64,000 nucleotides of DNA from Chitinophaga sp. SYP-B3965. Lineage in GTDB: Bacteria > Bacteroidota > Bacteroidia > Chitinophagales > Chitinophagaceae. Below, piece after piece: positions 1 to 10,107 of this stretch. The stretch lies in NCBI RefSeq assembly GCF_009647655.1, contig NZ_WJFD01000002.1:558001-622000 (forward strand), read 5' to 3'. The position numbers and the translations under genes are program-made. Within the stretch, counting starts at the first letter, position 1, and every line of letters starts with the position of its first letter. A model generated the notes under the pieces. The model had not been told where the DNA came from, ran no database searches, and saw only the letters and a list, made by a program, of their open reading frames with translations.

Positions 1-764
1 GTGTGCGGGCGCAGGATTCCACGACAACGACAGATGAAGAGGAATATACAGCGGTGGTAGACACAACCGTTGCCACAGAGTCCGATAAGGAATTAACCCT
101 TGAAGATAAACTGCGGGAAAAACAATTACCCCATTCTTTGTGGGACGATCAAAGATCAGGAGAATGGAATGATGCAGCGCAGGGAAGGCTTGCCCGGGAA
201 GAAATTCCGGCAGAGAAAATGGAAGAACTCCGCAGTATGAAAGCGCTGCAATATGAGGAGAAACCACGTGACGAAAAAAGTACCTTGAATGCCATCGGCG
301 CATGGGTAGGGCAACATCTTAAATTCTTCCGTTTACTTTTTTATATTTTACTGGGCCTGCTTTTATTAATGGGGATCGTTCTGTTCATTCGTAAAAATGA
401 TATCCCGTTATTCCGGCGTTCCCATCAGCGAACAGAAGAAGGAGAGATCCTCACGGCAGAGGGGCCGCAAAACTATGATGCACTGGCGCGTGCAGCGATT
501 GCTGCCGGAAATTGGCGGGAAGCTGTGCGGATGCGCTATCTGCATTCCCTGCAATTACTGGAAGCAAAACAATTGATTGCACCCGGCAAGGATAAAACGA
601 ATATGGATTATCTCCGGGAACTTGCCAGCACGGCCTGGTATAAACCCTTTGCTACCCTCACCCTGCATTATGAATATATATGGTATGGGCAGCAACCGCT
701 GAATAACGGACAGTTTTCACAACTGGAGGAACAATTTTCAGCGTTTAAAACATCATTAAGGTAA
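1..764 (+). CDS. DUF4129-type membrane protein, 5' end cut by window edge
   Basis: The visible 253 residues begin with R-A-Q-D-S, which looks like the end of a signal peptide with cleavage before Q, so the true start probably lies upstream of the window and the GTG at position 3 is not the initiator. An acidic linker follows (visible residues 10-95), then one membrane segment at about 109-129. The C-terminal part (about 155-253, starting at NYDALARAA) resembles the helical DUF4129 domain usually found next to MoxR and DUF58 genes. The next gene starts 4 bases after the stop, so this is the first visible gene of a tight four-gene operon. The molecular role is unknown; association with a MoxR-assisted envelope or maturation complex is inferred from the neighbours. 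Confidence 0.8.
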   Translation, partial: VRAQDSTTTTDEEEYTAVVDTTVATESDKELTLEDKLREKQLPHSLWDDQRSGEWNDAAQGRLAREEIPAEKMEELRSMKALQYEEKPRDEKSTLNAIGAWVGQHLKFFRLLFYILLGLLLLMGIVLFIRKNDIPLFRRSHQRTEEGEILTAEGPQNYDALARAAIAAGNWREAVRMRYLHSLQLLEAKQLIAPGKDKTNMDYLRELASTAWYKPFATLTLHYEYIWYGQQPLNNGQFSQLEEQFSAFKTSLR

Positions 765-768
765 TTCC

Positions 769-2052
769 GTGAGACAAACGATCATCATAATTATTTCTAT
801 ACTTACACTCGGTGTTTTTTTCCTGCTGATGCTGGCAGGGATGAGCACGGGTCCGCGTGGTGGAGATACCAGGTTTTCACGGGAGCATATCACTTATAGC
901 AGTCGGGATAAAGCACCCTATGGCAGTTATGTACCTTATAAGCTGCTGGAAAATTTCTTCGATAATAATAAAGCGAAGACCATCACCAAACCATTTGCAC
1001 AAACCTATCGCAAGGATGAGAACTTTCAGACCTCTTCCAATGATGTATATATTATTGTGGCTGGTAAACTCTATGCTACGCAGGAAGATGTTGATGCCAT
1101 GCACCAGTATGTAAGTGCAGGTAATAAGTTGTTCATGGTAATAGAGGAGCCGGATTCATTGCTGGAAGCGGCATTTAATTTCAGTACTACTCTCCGGTGG
1201 AAACGTAATATAGATTCCATTTTAGAGCAACCTGGGGATACGATAGTAAAGTATATTCATGATTTGCCTTTATTCGCTGCACAGTCTTTTGCTAATCCGG
1301 CTTTTGCACCGGATACTTTCTTCTCTGCAAAAGGTATTGCCATGGTAACCGGGCTGGATAAAACAGATACTGCTACCACTACCATACTGGGTACAAATGC
1401 ATGGCATGAGCCTAATTTTTTCCGTATGAATGTGGGCAACGGGCAATTATTTGTGCTGCTGAATCCCATGACCTGGACGAATAATTTCCTGCTGGAAAAG
1501 CAGAACATCAAAGCATTGGAAAACCAGATGGCTTATCTGCCGCGGTATCCGCAGAATGTTTACTGGGATGAATTTTACAAACATCTGAAGTACCGCCAGC
1601 GTGGGGATTTCTCCAACTGGCAGGTATTAATGCGGCATCCTGCATTGAGATGGGCATTGTGGCTGGCGGTGTTATTATTGTTGCTGTATGTGTTGTTTGA
1701 AGGCAAACGCCGCCAAAGGCTGATCCCTCCAAAACCGGTGCTGGCTAATACTTCACTGGAATTTGCAGAAACACTGGGGCGCTTATATTACCTTCATCAC
1801 AATAACAGGAACCTGTCCCAGAAAATGATCCAGCATTTACTGGAATACATCCGGAACCATTATTACCTGAATACCGGTCAGCTGAACGATGAATTCGTTG
1901 TGCTGTTATCCCGTAAATCAGGACATCCGCAGGAAGCAGTGGCAGCGATGATCACACAGATCCATGCTTTGCGGATGGTGGACAATGTTTCAGATACCGA
2001 GCTACAAAATTTCTATAATAGTATCTATCAATTCTATTTAAAAGCGAACTAA
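769..2052 (+). CDS. DUF4350 domain-containing membrane protein
   Basis: A 427-residue protein with an N-terminal membrane anchor (about residues 4-25), a periplasmic region of DUF4350 type (about 38-230) and a second membrane segment near 293-311 followed by the basic stretch EGKRRQR. The cytoplasmic C-terminal part is helical. The start is GTG, 4 bases after the upstream stop, and the stop overlaps the ATG of the MoxR gene by one base (TAATG), which indicates translational coupling. In this operon type (DUF4129, DUF4350, MoxR, DUF58) the protein is thought to be part of a membrane complex served by the MoxR ATPase. That role is inferred from context; no enzymatic motif is visible. Confidence 0.85.
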   Translation: MRQTIIIIISILTLGVFFLLMLAGMSTGPRGGDTRFSREHITYSSRDKAPYGSYVPYKLLENFFDNNKAKTITKPFAQTYRKDENFQTSSNDVYIIVAGKLYATQEDVDAMHQYVSAGNKLFMVIEEPDSLLEAAFNFSTTLRWKRNIDSILEQPGDTIVKYIHDLPLFAAQSFANPAFAPDTFFSAKGIAMVTGLDKTDTATTTILGTNAWHEPNFFRMNVGNGQLFVLLNPMTWTNNFLLEKQNIKALENQMAYLPRYPQNVYWDEFYKHLKYRQRGDFSNWQVLMRHPALRWALWLAVLLLLLYVLFEGKRRQRLIPPKPVLANTSLEFAETLGRLYYLHHNNRNLSQKMIQHLLEYIRNHYYLNTGQLNDEFVVLLSRKSGHPQEAVAAMITQIHALRMVDNVSDTELQNFYNSIYQFYLKAN

Positions 2053-3038
2053 TGGAAGAAGAAGCAGTAAATACCTTTGAACCCCGCACGGACCTGTCAG
2101 CTGTACATGCAGCCATAGCAGCAGTAAAAGCGGAGATTGCAAAAGTGATCGTAGGGCAGCATCAGATGATAGACCTGCTCACGGCGGGATTACTGGCCAA
2201 CGGGCATATCCTGATAGAAGGAGTGCCGGGTGTGGCAAAAACCCTGGCGGCCAAACTCCTCGCCAGCACCATCGATGCTAAATTTTCCCGCATCCAGTTT
2301 ACGCCCGATCTCATGCCGGCGGATGTGTTGGGTACTTCTATCTTCAACCCGCAAAGCAAAGAATTCGAATACAAAAAAGGTCCCATCTTCGGCAACATCA
2401 TCCTGATAGATGAGATCAACCGGGCGCCTGCCAAAACACAGGCGGCTTTGTTTGAGGTAATGGAAGAACGCCAGATCACGAATGATGGTATCTCTCATTT
2501 CCTCAACCAGCCTTTTATGGTGATCGCTACGCAGAACCCCATTGAGCAGGAAGGTACTTACCGTTTGCCGGAAGCTCAGCTGGACCGCTTCCTGTTTAAG
2601 ATAGAAGTGAAATATCCGCAGGTGGAAGAAGAGATAGAGATCCTGAAAGCGGCGAACTTACAACTGAGTGCACATATACTGGATAAAGTAGAAAAAGTGC
2701 TCACGGCTACGCAGGTGCAAGACCTGCAGGCAAAAGTGAGAGGCGTATTGCTGGATGAAAAACTGCTGCAATACATTGCCACGCTGGTGAATGAAACGCG
2801 TCACAACCCCAGCATTTACCTGGGTGCTTCTCCGCGTGCTTCCATTGCTGTGATGAATTGTGCAAAAGCCATCGCCGTAATGAACGGACGTGATTTTGTA
2901 ACACCAGACGATATTGTGTTTGTGTTGCCGCATATTTTACGTCATCGTATTATGCTCACGCCGGAAAGAGAAATGGAAGGTATTACACCGGATGATATCA
3001 TTGCTGAAATCCTTAAAGCCGTAGCGGTACCGCGTTAA
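2052..3038 (+). CDS. MoxR family AAA+ ATPase
   Basis: A 328-residue cytoplasmic ATPase of the MoxR/RavA type. Walker A is GVPGVAKT (57-64), with A replacing the usual G before K-T as is common in MoxR proteins. Walker B is IILIDEINR (about 116-124) and the sensor 1 region is ATQNPIEQEGTY (about 158-169). A helical lid domain follows to the C-terminus. MoxR proteins act as chaperone-like ATPases for partner proteins carrying DUF58 or VWA domains. The immediate downstream neighbour, one base away, is such a DUF58 protein. Length and motif order are normal for the family. Confidence 0.95.
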   Translation: MEEEAVNTFEPRTDLSAVHAAIAAVKAEIAKVIVGQHQMIDLLTAGLLANGHILIEGVPGVAKTLAAKLLASTIDAKFSRIQFTPDLMPADVLGTSIFNPQSKEFEYKKGPIFGNIILIDEINRAPAKTQAALFEVMEERQITNDGISHFLNQPFMVIATQNPIEQEGTYRLPEAQLDRFLFKIEVKYPQVEEEIEILKAANLQLSAHILDKVEKVLTATQVQDLQAKVRGVLLDEKLLQYIATLVNETRHNPSIYLGASPRASIAVMNCAKAIAVMNGRDFVTPDDIVFVLPHILRHRIMLTPEREMEGITPDDIIAEILKAVAVPR

Positions 3039-3039
3039 T

Positions 3040-4383
3040 ATGGAAGCGCCTGCAAGATTTTATTATTCGCTTTTCTTTCACACCCGGCTGTATTTGTCGC
3101 TGGGTGCGGTTGTGGTATTTTTTGTGGTGGGGTTCTTTGCGCCGGTTGTATATCCGTTTGCAATTTTGGCGCTGCTGGTGCTTACGGCATTGGTGCTGCT
3201 GGATTTCCTGTTGCTTTATGCCGGAGGGCGTGCATTACAGGTGAACCGTAAAATGGCGGAACGTTTCAGCAATGGGGATCATAATGAGGTGAACATCTTT
3301 ATCCGTAACAAATATAACTTCCCTATCTGGGTGGAGATATTGGACGAATTGCCGTTCCAGTTCCAGGAGCGTAATTTTGTGCGGTATGGTTCATTGAAGA
3401 GTAAAGAGGAACAGGTGTTTAATTATAACCTGCGCCCGGTGGAAAGAGGGGAATATAACTTCGGAGCCACACATGTTTTTGTGAAAAGTCCTTTCAGCCT
3501 GATCAGGCGGCGTTTTACTTTTGATCATCCGGAGCACGTGAAGGTATATCCTTCTTACATGCAATTACGGAATTATGAATTGTTCTCTTTCAAACATAAG
3601 CTCAATGAAATAGGCGTGCATCGCAAGCGTGCTATTGGCCACAGCATTGAGTTCGACCATATCAAGGAATACACGATGGGTGATGATGTGCGCACCCTGA
3701 ACTGGAAAGCTACAGCCCGCCGCGGAAACCTGATGGTGAATAATTTTACGGAAGAAAGATCACAACAAGTGTATTGTGTGATCGACAAAGGGCGGAATAT
3801 GAAAATGCCTTTCGACGGGTTATCACTGCTGGATTATGCGATCAACTCTACACTCGTATTCAGCAATGTGGCCTTACAGAAAGGAGATAAAGCAGGACTC
3901 ATCACTTTTGCCGGTTCGCAAACAGAGATCCTGGCATCGAGTAATAAAAAAGTACAACTTAATAAGATCCTGGACCAACTGTATGGACAAACCACGCAGT
4001 GGATGGAAAGCGATTATGAAAGGCTGGGTGTTAATTTACGCGCGTCCCTTTCCCAACGTTCCTTACTGATCCTCTTCACCAATTTTGAATCTGCATCAGG
4101 ACTGCAACGCCAATTGCCTTACTTAAGGCAACTGGCGAAATATCATTTGCTACTGGTAGTGTTCTTTGAGAATACAGAGATCAAAAAACTCAATGAGCAA
4201 AAAGCGGTTGCTGTGGAAGATATCTATATCCAGGTGATCGCACAGAAGTTTGCACATGAGAAAAAACAGATCGTAAGGGAGCTGGCGCAATATGGTATTA
4301 TGTCCTTACTCACTACACCGGAACATTTAACCGTAGATGTAGTGAATAAGTACCTTGAGCTAAAATCCCGCATGCTGGCTTAA
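3040..4383 (+). CDS. DUF58 domain-containing protein (MoxR partner)
   Basis: A 447-residue protein with two N-terminal membrane helices (about residues 15-65), a beta-rich linker, and the DUF58 signature around residues 205-225 (EYTMGDDVRTLNWKATARRG), followed by a VWA-like fold (VYCVIDKGRNM near 247). DUF58 proteins are regularly encoded next to MoxR and are presumed clients of it. It begins one base after the MoxR stop. Its stop lies only 9 bases from the stop of the convergent outer-membrane gene, with no obvious terminator between them, so the two transcripts may overlap at their 3' ends. Confidence 0.93.
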   Translation: MEAPARFYYSLFFHTRLYLSLGAVVVFFVVGFFAPVVYPFAILALLVLTALVLLDFLLLYAGGRALQVNRKMAERFSNGDHNEVNIFIRNKYNFPIWVEILDELPFQFQERNFVRYGSLKSKEEQVFNYNLRPVERGEYNFGATHVFVKSPFSLIRRRFTFDHPEHVKVYPSYMQLRNYELFSFKHKLNEIGVHRKRAIGHSIEFDHIKEYTMGDDVRTLNWKATARRGNLMVNNFTEERSQQVYCVIDKGRNMKMPFDGLSLLDYAINSTLVFSNVALQKGDKAGLITFAGSQTEILASSNKKVQLNKILDQLYGQTTQWMESDYERLGVNLRASLSQRSLLILFTNFESASGLQRQLPYLRQLAKYHLLLVVFFENTEIKKLNEQKAVAVEDIYIQVIAQKFAHEKKQIVRELAQYGIMSLLTTPEHLTVDVVNKYLELKSRMLA

Positions 4384-4392
4384 CTAAAGCGG

Positions 4393-7065
4393 CTACAACG
4401 GTTCTTCCTTCTCAAAATCCTTCGGCCCCTTGTTACCGAGCTTCGTGAATTTGCGGATGTTATACGTAATATTCAGACTGAGGTAGCGCACATTCTTCCG
4501 GTTGTTGGAGAATTGCTCATAGTCTTTCGTTAATTCATAGAAGTTCTTCACGGTAGAACCAAAGAGGTTTTCTACGGTGAAGGCCACATTCATTTTACGT
4601 TTGAATAAGTTCACCTGTCCGCGCAAGCCACTGTTGAAACGTGCTTCCTGTTTACCTTGTGCATAGTAGCGCGGGCCGTTATATCTTCCGTTCACAGAGA
4701 TAGAGAATACACGGATACGGTAGGCTGCCCATACGGTAAGATTGGAGGTCCATCCTTCCACGTGCGCAAACTTATCGCTCACTGCATCTTTTCCTTCTTC
4801 TCCGCCATCTGTGAGCGTATTATAGTAACGGATACCTCCGCTGACGTTCATATTGATGGCACCTTTATTATTCTGTATGGCTCTGAAGAAGTGTGAATTC
4901 AAAGTAAGATAGAAGCTACGATCCTTCCTGCTGGCAAGGTTCACGAAGGTACTGGTGTTGATGATGGTGGTATCATTGATATGTTCCACTTTGGTATAGC
5001 GGGAAATGATATCACCTGCATCCTGTTGTTCCAGTCCTGCTTTGATCTGGTGGCTCTTGATCTGCACGGTATATTCCATCCGGTAGTCCTTTGTGAAGGA
5101 AGGGCGGAGGTTAGGATTACCCGTACGGATATTGAAACTGTCAGAAGTATTTACAAATGGATTCAGCTGATCTGGTGTCGGGCGATCCATGTTCCGGTTG
5201 AAGTTGAAAGTGAGCTGTTGCTGTTTGTAATCATACTGGAAGTTGATACCCGGAGAGAAGTTGGTGTACTTGAACGGTACGCGGCTTCTCAGAGAATCCA
5301 GCAGGGCCATCTGGTCAAAGAGCTGGATCCCGGGATTGAAGCGGAGGTTGGCCATGTGATCTTTCCAGGGGCTGTAATTAACCCCCAGGGAACTACGCAC
5401 TTCATAGGTTTCATTGTTGAAACGGTTACCGGCATATTCTTCTTCAGAATTGGAACCACTGTAGCCTAACCTGGTGGTGATGTTGTAACCCAATTTCCTG
5501 CTGCGCTTTCCTACTGCGGCACTTACAGCATAATTCTGATCGAATTTTGTATAGTCTGTGGATAGCTGCGGTGCAGGCAGCAATTCAATATCATTCACAT
5601 TCTTGCGGGTAGCGAGATTGCGATTACCTCCTCCACTCATGTCGATGCTGGCACTCAGATCATAATACTTGCCATCAGAGAGGGGTTGGCGGAAATGGAA
5701 GTTTCCACGCATGCTGAAACTACCGTTGCGCCGTTTGTTCCTTTGCAGGGAAGTGTCTGAAGATAACAGGTAGAAATAGTCATTATTGCCATATCCATTG
5801 CCATTATTCTTCGTAAAGTTGAAACCTGCTTCCAGTTTCTTATCCCGCAGTTCATACTCTTTTATATAGTTCCAGTCTGTTACAGCACGATAGCCGTTTG
5901 ACCGGTTCACGTTGTTCTGGTTCTTTTGCATAGTGGGCTTATGGGCGAAGTCACTATTGGTACTGTTGTTGGAACTGTTGCTGCCATCACCCGTCCAGCC
6001 GAGGGTTACAGAGCCCTGGAGTTTTTCTTTCTCCGTGATCTTTAATTCATACCGGCCGTTGAGGTTGTGGTTGTAATTATAAGAGGTCCGGAAATTTTTC
6101 TGTTCGAGGAAAGAAGTATCACCTCCGGGAACTTTCGGGAAATAACTGCGGGAGAGATAAGTACTGTCTGAATTATATACTCCGTTATTAAAATAGGTGA
6201 CCTGGAAAGGTGCCAGGTTGAGGTTGTAACGCATTTTTGCATTCAGGTTCTTTCTGCTGTCCATGCCGGCAGTGAATGCTGCAGAGTAACCTCTGAACTG
6301 GATCTTGCGGGTAATGATGTTAATGTAACGGATATTGGTACGGCCTTCTACCAGTGCCTGTTCAGCTTCTACCGGATCAGGGGGTACTTTCAGTACTTCG
6401 ATCCTTTCTATCATAAAAGAGGGCAGGTTGTTAAGGTAGCTGTTGTAGTCCATGCCGGTGAGGGCTATGGGCCTGTCATCCACATAAAACTTCACCCGGT
6501 CCTTACCTTCCATGGTGATATTATTATTAGCGTCTATGGTGATACCGGGAACATATTCCAGTAATTCCATACCTGTACCACCTGGCAGGAAGTTTTCGTC
6601 CGGGGTGAAAATGATGCTGTCCTTATTCATGGTGAACATCTTCTTCTGGCTAACAACGGTCACTTCTTTCAGGGTACGGGAGCCTGTTTCCATCAGGATG
6701 GTACCCAGTTCCCACAGAGAACGTTCTGCATTCACTTTCACGTTCAGGAAATAAGGGGCAAAGCCCATGGTACCGATCCTTACAATATAATTGCCGTAAA
6801 CAACTGGTTTTATAATAAAAGCCCCCCGCTCATCGGCAGCGGCGCCGGTGACTACAGTAGAATCGTCCTCGTTGAGCAGGGCGATGGTAGCAAATGGAAT
6901 GGGTTCCTTATTGGAGGCCTGCAAAACTTTTCCTTTAACAGTACCGGTTTCGGTATCCTTATTAGAAGGGGGTTGTTGTGCTTTTACTTCGTTAGCTAAC
7001 ATACATCCGAGCAAACAAACGCTTCCGAAAATGGTTGCAATGCTGCCATTTGGCTTAATATTCAT
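4393..7065 (-). CDS. Outer-membrane beta-barrel protein with carboxypeptidase-regulatory-like domain (TonB-receptor-like)
   Basis: An 890-residue protein with a signal peptide (cleavage likely near VKAQ, residue 29), then a carboxypeptidase-regulatory-like beta-sandwich (about 43-125, starting GTVKGKVLQASNKEPIPFA) and a plug-like region (about 150-245, with ELLEYVPGITID). The long beta-barrel that follows is rich in alternating aromatic strands. This order matches the OMP_b-brl_3 group of TonB-receptor-like proteins in Bacteroidota. No SusD partner is adjacent, so a nutrient substrate cannot be named. The LytTR response regulator lies upstream on the same strand but 249 bp away, so co-transcription is uncertain. 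Confidence 0.88.
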   Translation of the reverse strand: MNIKPNGSIATIFGSVCLLGCMLANEVKAQQPPSNKDTETGTVKGKVLQASNKEPIPFATIALLNEDDSTVVTGAAADERGAFIIKPVVYGNYIVRIGTMGFAPYFLNVKVNAERSLWELGTILMETGSRTLKEVTVVSQKKMFTMNKDSIIFTPDENFLPGGTGMELLEYVPGITIDANNNITMEGKDRVKFYVDDRPIALTGMDYNSYLNNLPSFMIERIEVLKVPPDPVEAEQALVEGRTNIRYINIITRKIQFRGYSAAFTAGMDSRKNLNAKMRYNLNLAPFQVTYFNNGVYNSDSTYLSRSYFPKVPGGDTSFLEQKNFRTSYNYNHNLNGRYELKITEKEKLQGSVTLGWTGDGSNSSNNSTNSDFAHKPTMQKNQNNVNRSNGYRAVTDWNYIKEYELRDKKLEAGFNFTKNNGNGYGNNDYFYLLSSDTSLQRNKRRNGSFSMRGNFHFRQPLSDGKYYDLSASIDMSGGGNRNLATRKNVNDIELLPAPQLSTDYTKFDQNYAVSAAVGKRSRKLGYNITTRLGYSGSNSEEEYAGNRFNNETYEVRSSLGVNYSPWKDHMANLRFNPGIQLFDQMALLDSLRSRVPFKYTNFSPGINFQYDYKQQQLTFNFNRNMDRPTPDQLNPFVNTSDSFNIRTGNPNLRPSFTKDYRMEYTVQIKSHQIKAGLEQQDAGDIISRYTKVEHINDTTIINTSTFVNLASRKDRSFYLTLNSHFFRAIQNNKGAINMNVSGGIRYYNTLTDGGEEGKDAVSDKFAHVEGWTSNLTVWAAYRIRVFSISVNGRYNGPRYYAQGKQEARFNSGLRGQVNLFKRKMNVAFTVENLFGSTVKNFYELTKDYEQFSNNRKNVRYLSLNITYNIRKFTKLGNKGPKDFEKEEPL

Positions 7066-7314
7066 CTAAAATATATATAGGTTGATGTCCGAAAAATACT
7101 ACCCCGCATCCAGTAAATAGTAACAATTACACATAAGCGGGATAATCGGGATAAATGGTAGGCTGTATCTCTTTCTCCCCGAAAGGGGTTGTCTAATGAT
7201 TATGAGTCGTCTGGTTCTAGTAACTATATGACGTCAAACCACTATAAATCCTGTACAACAGCAGGAGTTTTTTTAACAAGAGAACATTTTCTGTTGGTTT
7301 GGGGGAATTGAGTA

Positions 7315-8019
7315 TCATTTTCGGATCAGCCGCTGGTCGATCAGTTTCATCAGTTCGTCCCGGTGATTTTTGCTGACGGGGATCTTGTGGGTGCCGCAGG
7401 TGATCTCATTTCCGGAGAAGGATTGGATCTTATCCGCTGCCACAATGTAGGATTTATGTACCCGGAGGAATTTTCCGGGCGGGAGCTGGCTTTCCGCAGA
7501 TTTGATGGTAGCCAGGGTCATGTATTTGCCCTGGGCCGTATGGATGGTGATATAATTTTGGGCTCCTTCAATGAAAAGGATCTGTGCGTAAGCGATCTTT
7601 TCAAAGCCATGGCCGGTTTTGATAAATAGATGGTCTGCTGTTACGGGGGCATCTGTAGTGGGTTGCATTAATGCCCTGGCGCGGTTAACAGATTGCAGGA
7701 AACGTTCCGGTGTAATGGGTTTTACGAGGTAATCCAGCACATTGAGCTCAAAACCTTCCAGCGCAAAATTGGGATAGGCCGTGGTGATGATCACCAGGGG
7801 CTTTACAGTAAGACTTTTCAGGAATTCAATACCCCTGATCCGTGGCATCTGGATGTCCAGGAACATGAGGTCTATTTTCTCTGCGGCCAGTACTTCATTG
7901 GCTTCCATGGCATTGCTGCATTGGGCCACCAGCTGGAGAAAGCCGGTGTCTTTTACCAGCAGTTCCATGCCTTCCCGGGCAAGGGGCTCATCGTCTACTA
8001 TGATGCAACGGATATTCAT
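7315..8019 (-). CDS. LytTR family two-component response regulator
   Basis: A 234-residue protein with an N-terminal receiver domain (acidic pocket D9-D10, phosphoacceptor D55 in FLDIQMP, conserved K in VKPI near residue 102) and a C-terminal LytTR DNA-binding domain (about 130-232). The LytTR part contains FIKTGHGFEKIAYAQILFIEG and the typical FLRVHKSYIVA segment. It overlaps the upstream histidine kinase gene by 4 bases (ATGA), so the two form a coupled LytS/LytR-like pair. The target is unknown. The nearby outer-membrane gene downstream is a possible target, but no LytTR site pair could be assigned there by eye. Confidence 0.95.
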   Translation of the reverse strand: MNIRCIIVDDEPLAREGMELLVKDTGFLQLVAQCSNAMEANEVLAAEKIDLMFLDIQMPRIRGIEFLKSLTVKPLVIITTAYPNFALEGFELNVLDYLVKPITPERFLQSVNRARALMQPTTDAPVTADHLFIKTGHGFEKIAYAQILFIEGAQNYITIHTAQGKYMTLATIKSAESQLPPGKFLRVHKSYIVAADKIQSFSGNEITCGTHKIPVSKNHRDELMKLIDQRLIRK

Positions 8020-9011
8020 GAGAGTTGGATGCTAAGTAAAACTAAATATTTTTTCGGGCTGTCGTAGATCTTGAGTTTGTGCTGGTGGGGATAAAGCAGT
8101 TCCAGTCTTCGTTTTACATTTATCTGCCCAATCCCTCCTGCCTCCTGCTGCGTGGGCATTTCGTCTTTGCTGTTCTCTATCCGTAAGGTAAAGGTATTGT
8201 TTTGCCTGTCCATCAGGATGTGAATGTAATTCTCTTCTTCGGACGATAAATGTTTGAAGGCATTTTCCACAAAGGCAATGAGCAGCAGAGGGGCAATGGA
8301 AAAATCCTTTACACTTTCCTTCACTTCATAATTGAGCTGTACGGTATTGCCTTTGCGTAATTTCTCCAGTGCAATGTAATCATTCATATAAGCAATCTCT
8401 TTCTCAATGGGGATGGTTTCTGAATTACACTCATATAACTGGTAACGCATCATGTCTGAGAATTTGGCGAGTGTTTGGGCGGCTGTTTCAGGATCTTTGC
8501 GGATCAGTACGTAAATGCTGTTGATGGCATTGAATAGAAAATGTGGGTTCATCTGTGTACGCAGGAAACGTAACTCCTGTTGCATCTGCTGTTTCTCGGC
8601 CTGGTTGTTCCGCCTGTCTGCCACTACTTTGTCCTTTATGATCTTGGCGGCTATCAGGAACACAGATGAATAACCATTCGCCATCAGCACATAATTGAAG
8701 AAAGCGCTGAAGCCGTGGTTTCCCGGAAAGAAAATAAAATTAGCGCCTGCAATAAATAATGTACAGACCAGGATAGATAATACAATGGCTATGGCAAATG
8801 TCCAGTATCGCCGTGGGTGGAAGTAACGGGGCACTATCCAATACACGCCGAAGTATATACAGGTACCCTGCCCTATCATCCAGAAGAAAATAGACAGGAC
8901 GGCATCCCCAAACGTGATGTGATTGAGCTTCATGGAAAGTGGCACCCAGAAGAGGGCATAACCGATCCAGAAAAGGATATGGAGGATCTTGTATTTGTAG
9001 ATATACTTCAT
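8016..9011 (-). CDS. LytS-type sensor histidine kinase
   Basis: A 331-residue kinase, counted from the ATG at 9011 (MKYIYKYK). The reading frame stays open upstream but only a TTG is available there, so the ATG is preferred. About four membrane helices fill residues 8-130. A short coiled coil leads to the His_kinase domain, with phosphoacceptor H157 in QMNPHFLFNAIN. The ATP-binding region carries LLLIAFVENAFKH and a degenerate glycine loop (GGIGQINVKRRLELLYP). Kinases of this family phosphorylate LytTR regulators, and the partner follows with a 4-base overlap. The periplasmic loops are too short for a recognisable sensor domain, so the signal is unknown. Confidence 0.93.
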   Translation of the reverse strand: MKYIYKYKILHILFWIGYALFWVPLSMKLNHITFGDAVLSIFFWMIGQGTCIYFGVYWIVPRYFHPRRYWTFAIAIVLSILVCTLFIAGANFIFFPGNHGFSAFFNYVLMANGYSSVFLIAAKIIKDKVVADRRNNQAEKQQMQQELRFLRTQMNPHFLFNAINSIYVLIRKDPETAAQTLAKFSDMMRYQLYECNSETIPIEKEIAYMNDYIALEKLRKGNTVQLNYEVKESVKDFSIAPLLLIAFVENAFKHLSSEEENYIHILMDRQNNTFTLRIENSKDEMPTQQEAGGIGQINVKRRLELLYPHQHKLKIYDSPKKYLVLLSIQLS

Positions 9012-9233
9012 AACTGCCAAACTAGTGCGGTTCCTGTAATGTAGCAATCTTAATTGATGAAATGGGGGGATGGAAGGATGAACTTGCTGGGTTGGGAAAT
9101 GCTTTTGGGGTTAAGCCCTCTTCATTCATGATATCCTTGAATGGGGGCTTTTCATCCTGTTGCTGCTCTCAATGGTCAATCCTGTTTTCCCATTCCGGGG
9201 GGCAGGTGTTCCTTTGCTCAATAAATCTAACAT

Positions 9234-10088
9234 ATGAAAACACTCTTCTTCCTGCTATTCATTTCTGTTACCACATTTGCACAGCAACCCTCCTTTGGTG
9301 TAAAGGTAACAGGGAAGGGCAAACCCATGATATTAATCCCCGGCCTTTACAGTGGTGGTGGCGTTTGGGATGAAACCGTTGCCCATTACGCATCTCATTA
9401 TGAATGCCATGCCATCACCCTTCCCGGTTTTGCGGGGCAGCCTCCTATTGTTGCAGATAGTATATTACAGGAAGTCACCCATCAGCTGGCGGCCTATATC
9501 AAACAACATCAGCTGAAAAAGCCGGTTATTGTAGGGCATAGCCTTGGAGGATATCTCGCACTTAACCTCGCTATTTACTATCCGGCTCTTACGGGAGACC
9601 TGGTGATAGTAAGTTCAGCTCCTTTCCTTCCTGCATTAAGTATCAGCCCTACCATTACAGAAGATAGTGCGAAAGCCATTGCCACACAGATCCGTAACGG
9701 GATGAAGAATATGACCCCTGCCCAGGTGAAAGGTTCCCAGCAATATATGTTGCCCACTATGATGAATGATAGCGTGAAAGTTGCGCAGGTAACGGAAATG
9801 GCGGTTCGTTCAGATATTCCCACACAGGCACAGGTAATGTATGAACTGTTCTCTATAGACCTTCGCCCGTTGGTGAAAAACATCACTTCCCGCATACTGG
9901 TGGTGGGCGATTGGTATGGTTACAGGAACTATGGTGCTACCCGCCAGGTAACACAGGAAAGATTGGAAGGGCAATTCAAACCGGCTAAAAGTGTGAAGAT
10001 CGTGATCACGGATACCGCGAAACATTTCATTATGTTTGATGAACCGGTGTGGTTCTTTGCTCAAGTGGACGAATTCCTTAAGAAATAA
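9234..10088 (+). CDS. Secreted alpha/beta hydrolase
   Basis: A 284-residue protein with a signal peptide (cleavage near residue 17, FAQ-Q) and an alpha/beta-hydrolase fold. The oxyanion strand is ILIPGLYSGGGVWD (about 33-46), the nucleophile elbow is GHSLGG with S103, the acid is probably D225 in VVGDWYG, and the histidine is H264 in AKHFIMFDEP. All three members of the triad are therefore present. The substrate cannot be told; esterase or lipase-like activity in the periplasm is likely from the fold. It is monocistronic and is followed by a clear rho-independent terminator at 10108-10138. Confidence 0.9.
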   Translation: MKTLFFLLFISVTTFAQQPSFGVKVTGKGKPMILIPGLYSGGGVWDETVAHYASHYECHAITLPGFAGQPPIVADSILQEVTHQLAAYIKQHQLKKPVIVGHSLGGYLALNLAIYYPALTGDLVIVSSAPFLPALSISPTITEDSAKAIATQIRNGMKNMTPAQVKGSQQYMLPTMMNDSVKVAQVTEMAVRSDIPTQAQVMYELFSIDLRPLVKNITSRILVVGDWYGYRNYGATRQVTQERLEGQFKPAKSVKIVITDTAKHFIMFDEPVWFFAQVDEFLKK

Positions 10089-10107
10089 TTGATAATCAGT
10101 AAATTGT

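Noticed and set aside
4981-5469. Plus-strand frame of 162 codons within the outer-membrane protein gene
   Set aside because: It is antisense to the barrel region of the 890-residue protein and shows no domain.
9062-9373. Plus-strand frame of 103 codons before the hydrolase gene
   Set aside because: It overlaps the start of the hydrolase in another frame, is cysteine-rich and has no recognisable motif; the hydrolase with its signal peptide is clearly the real gene.
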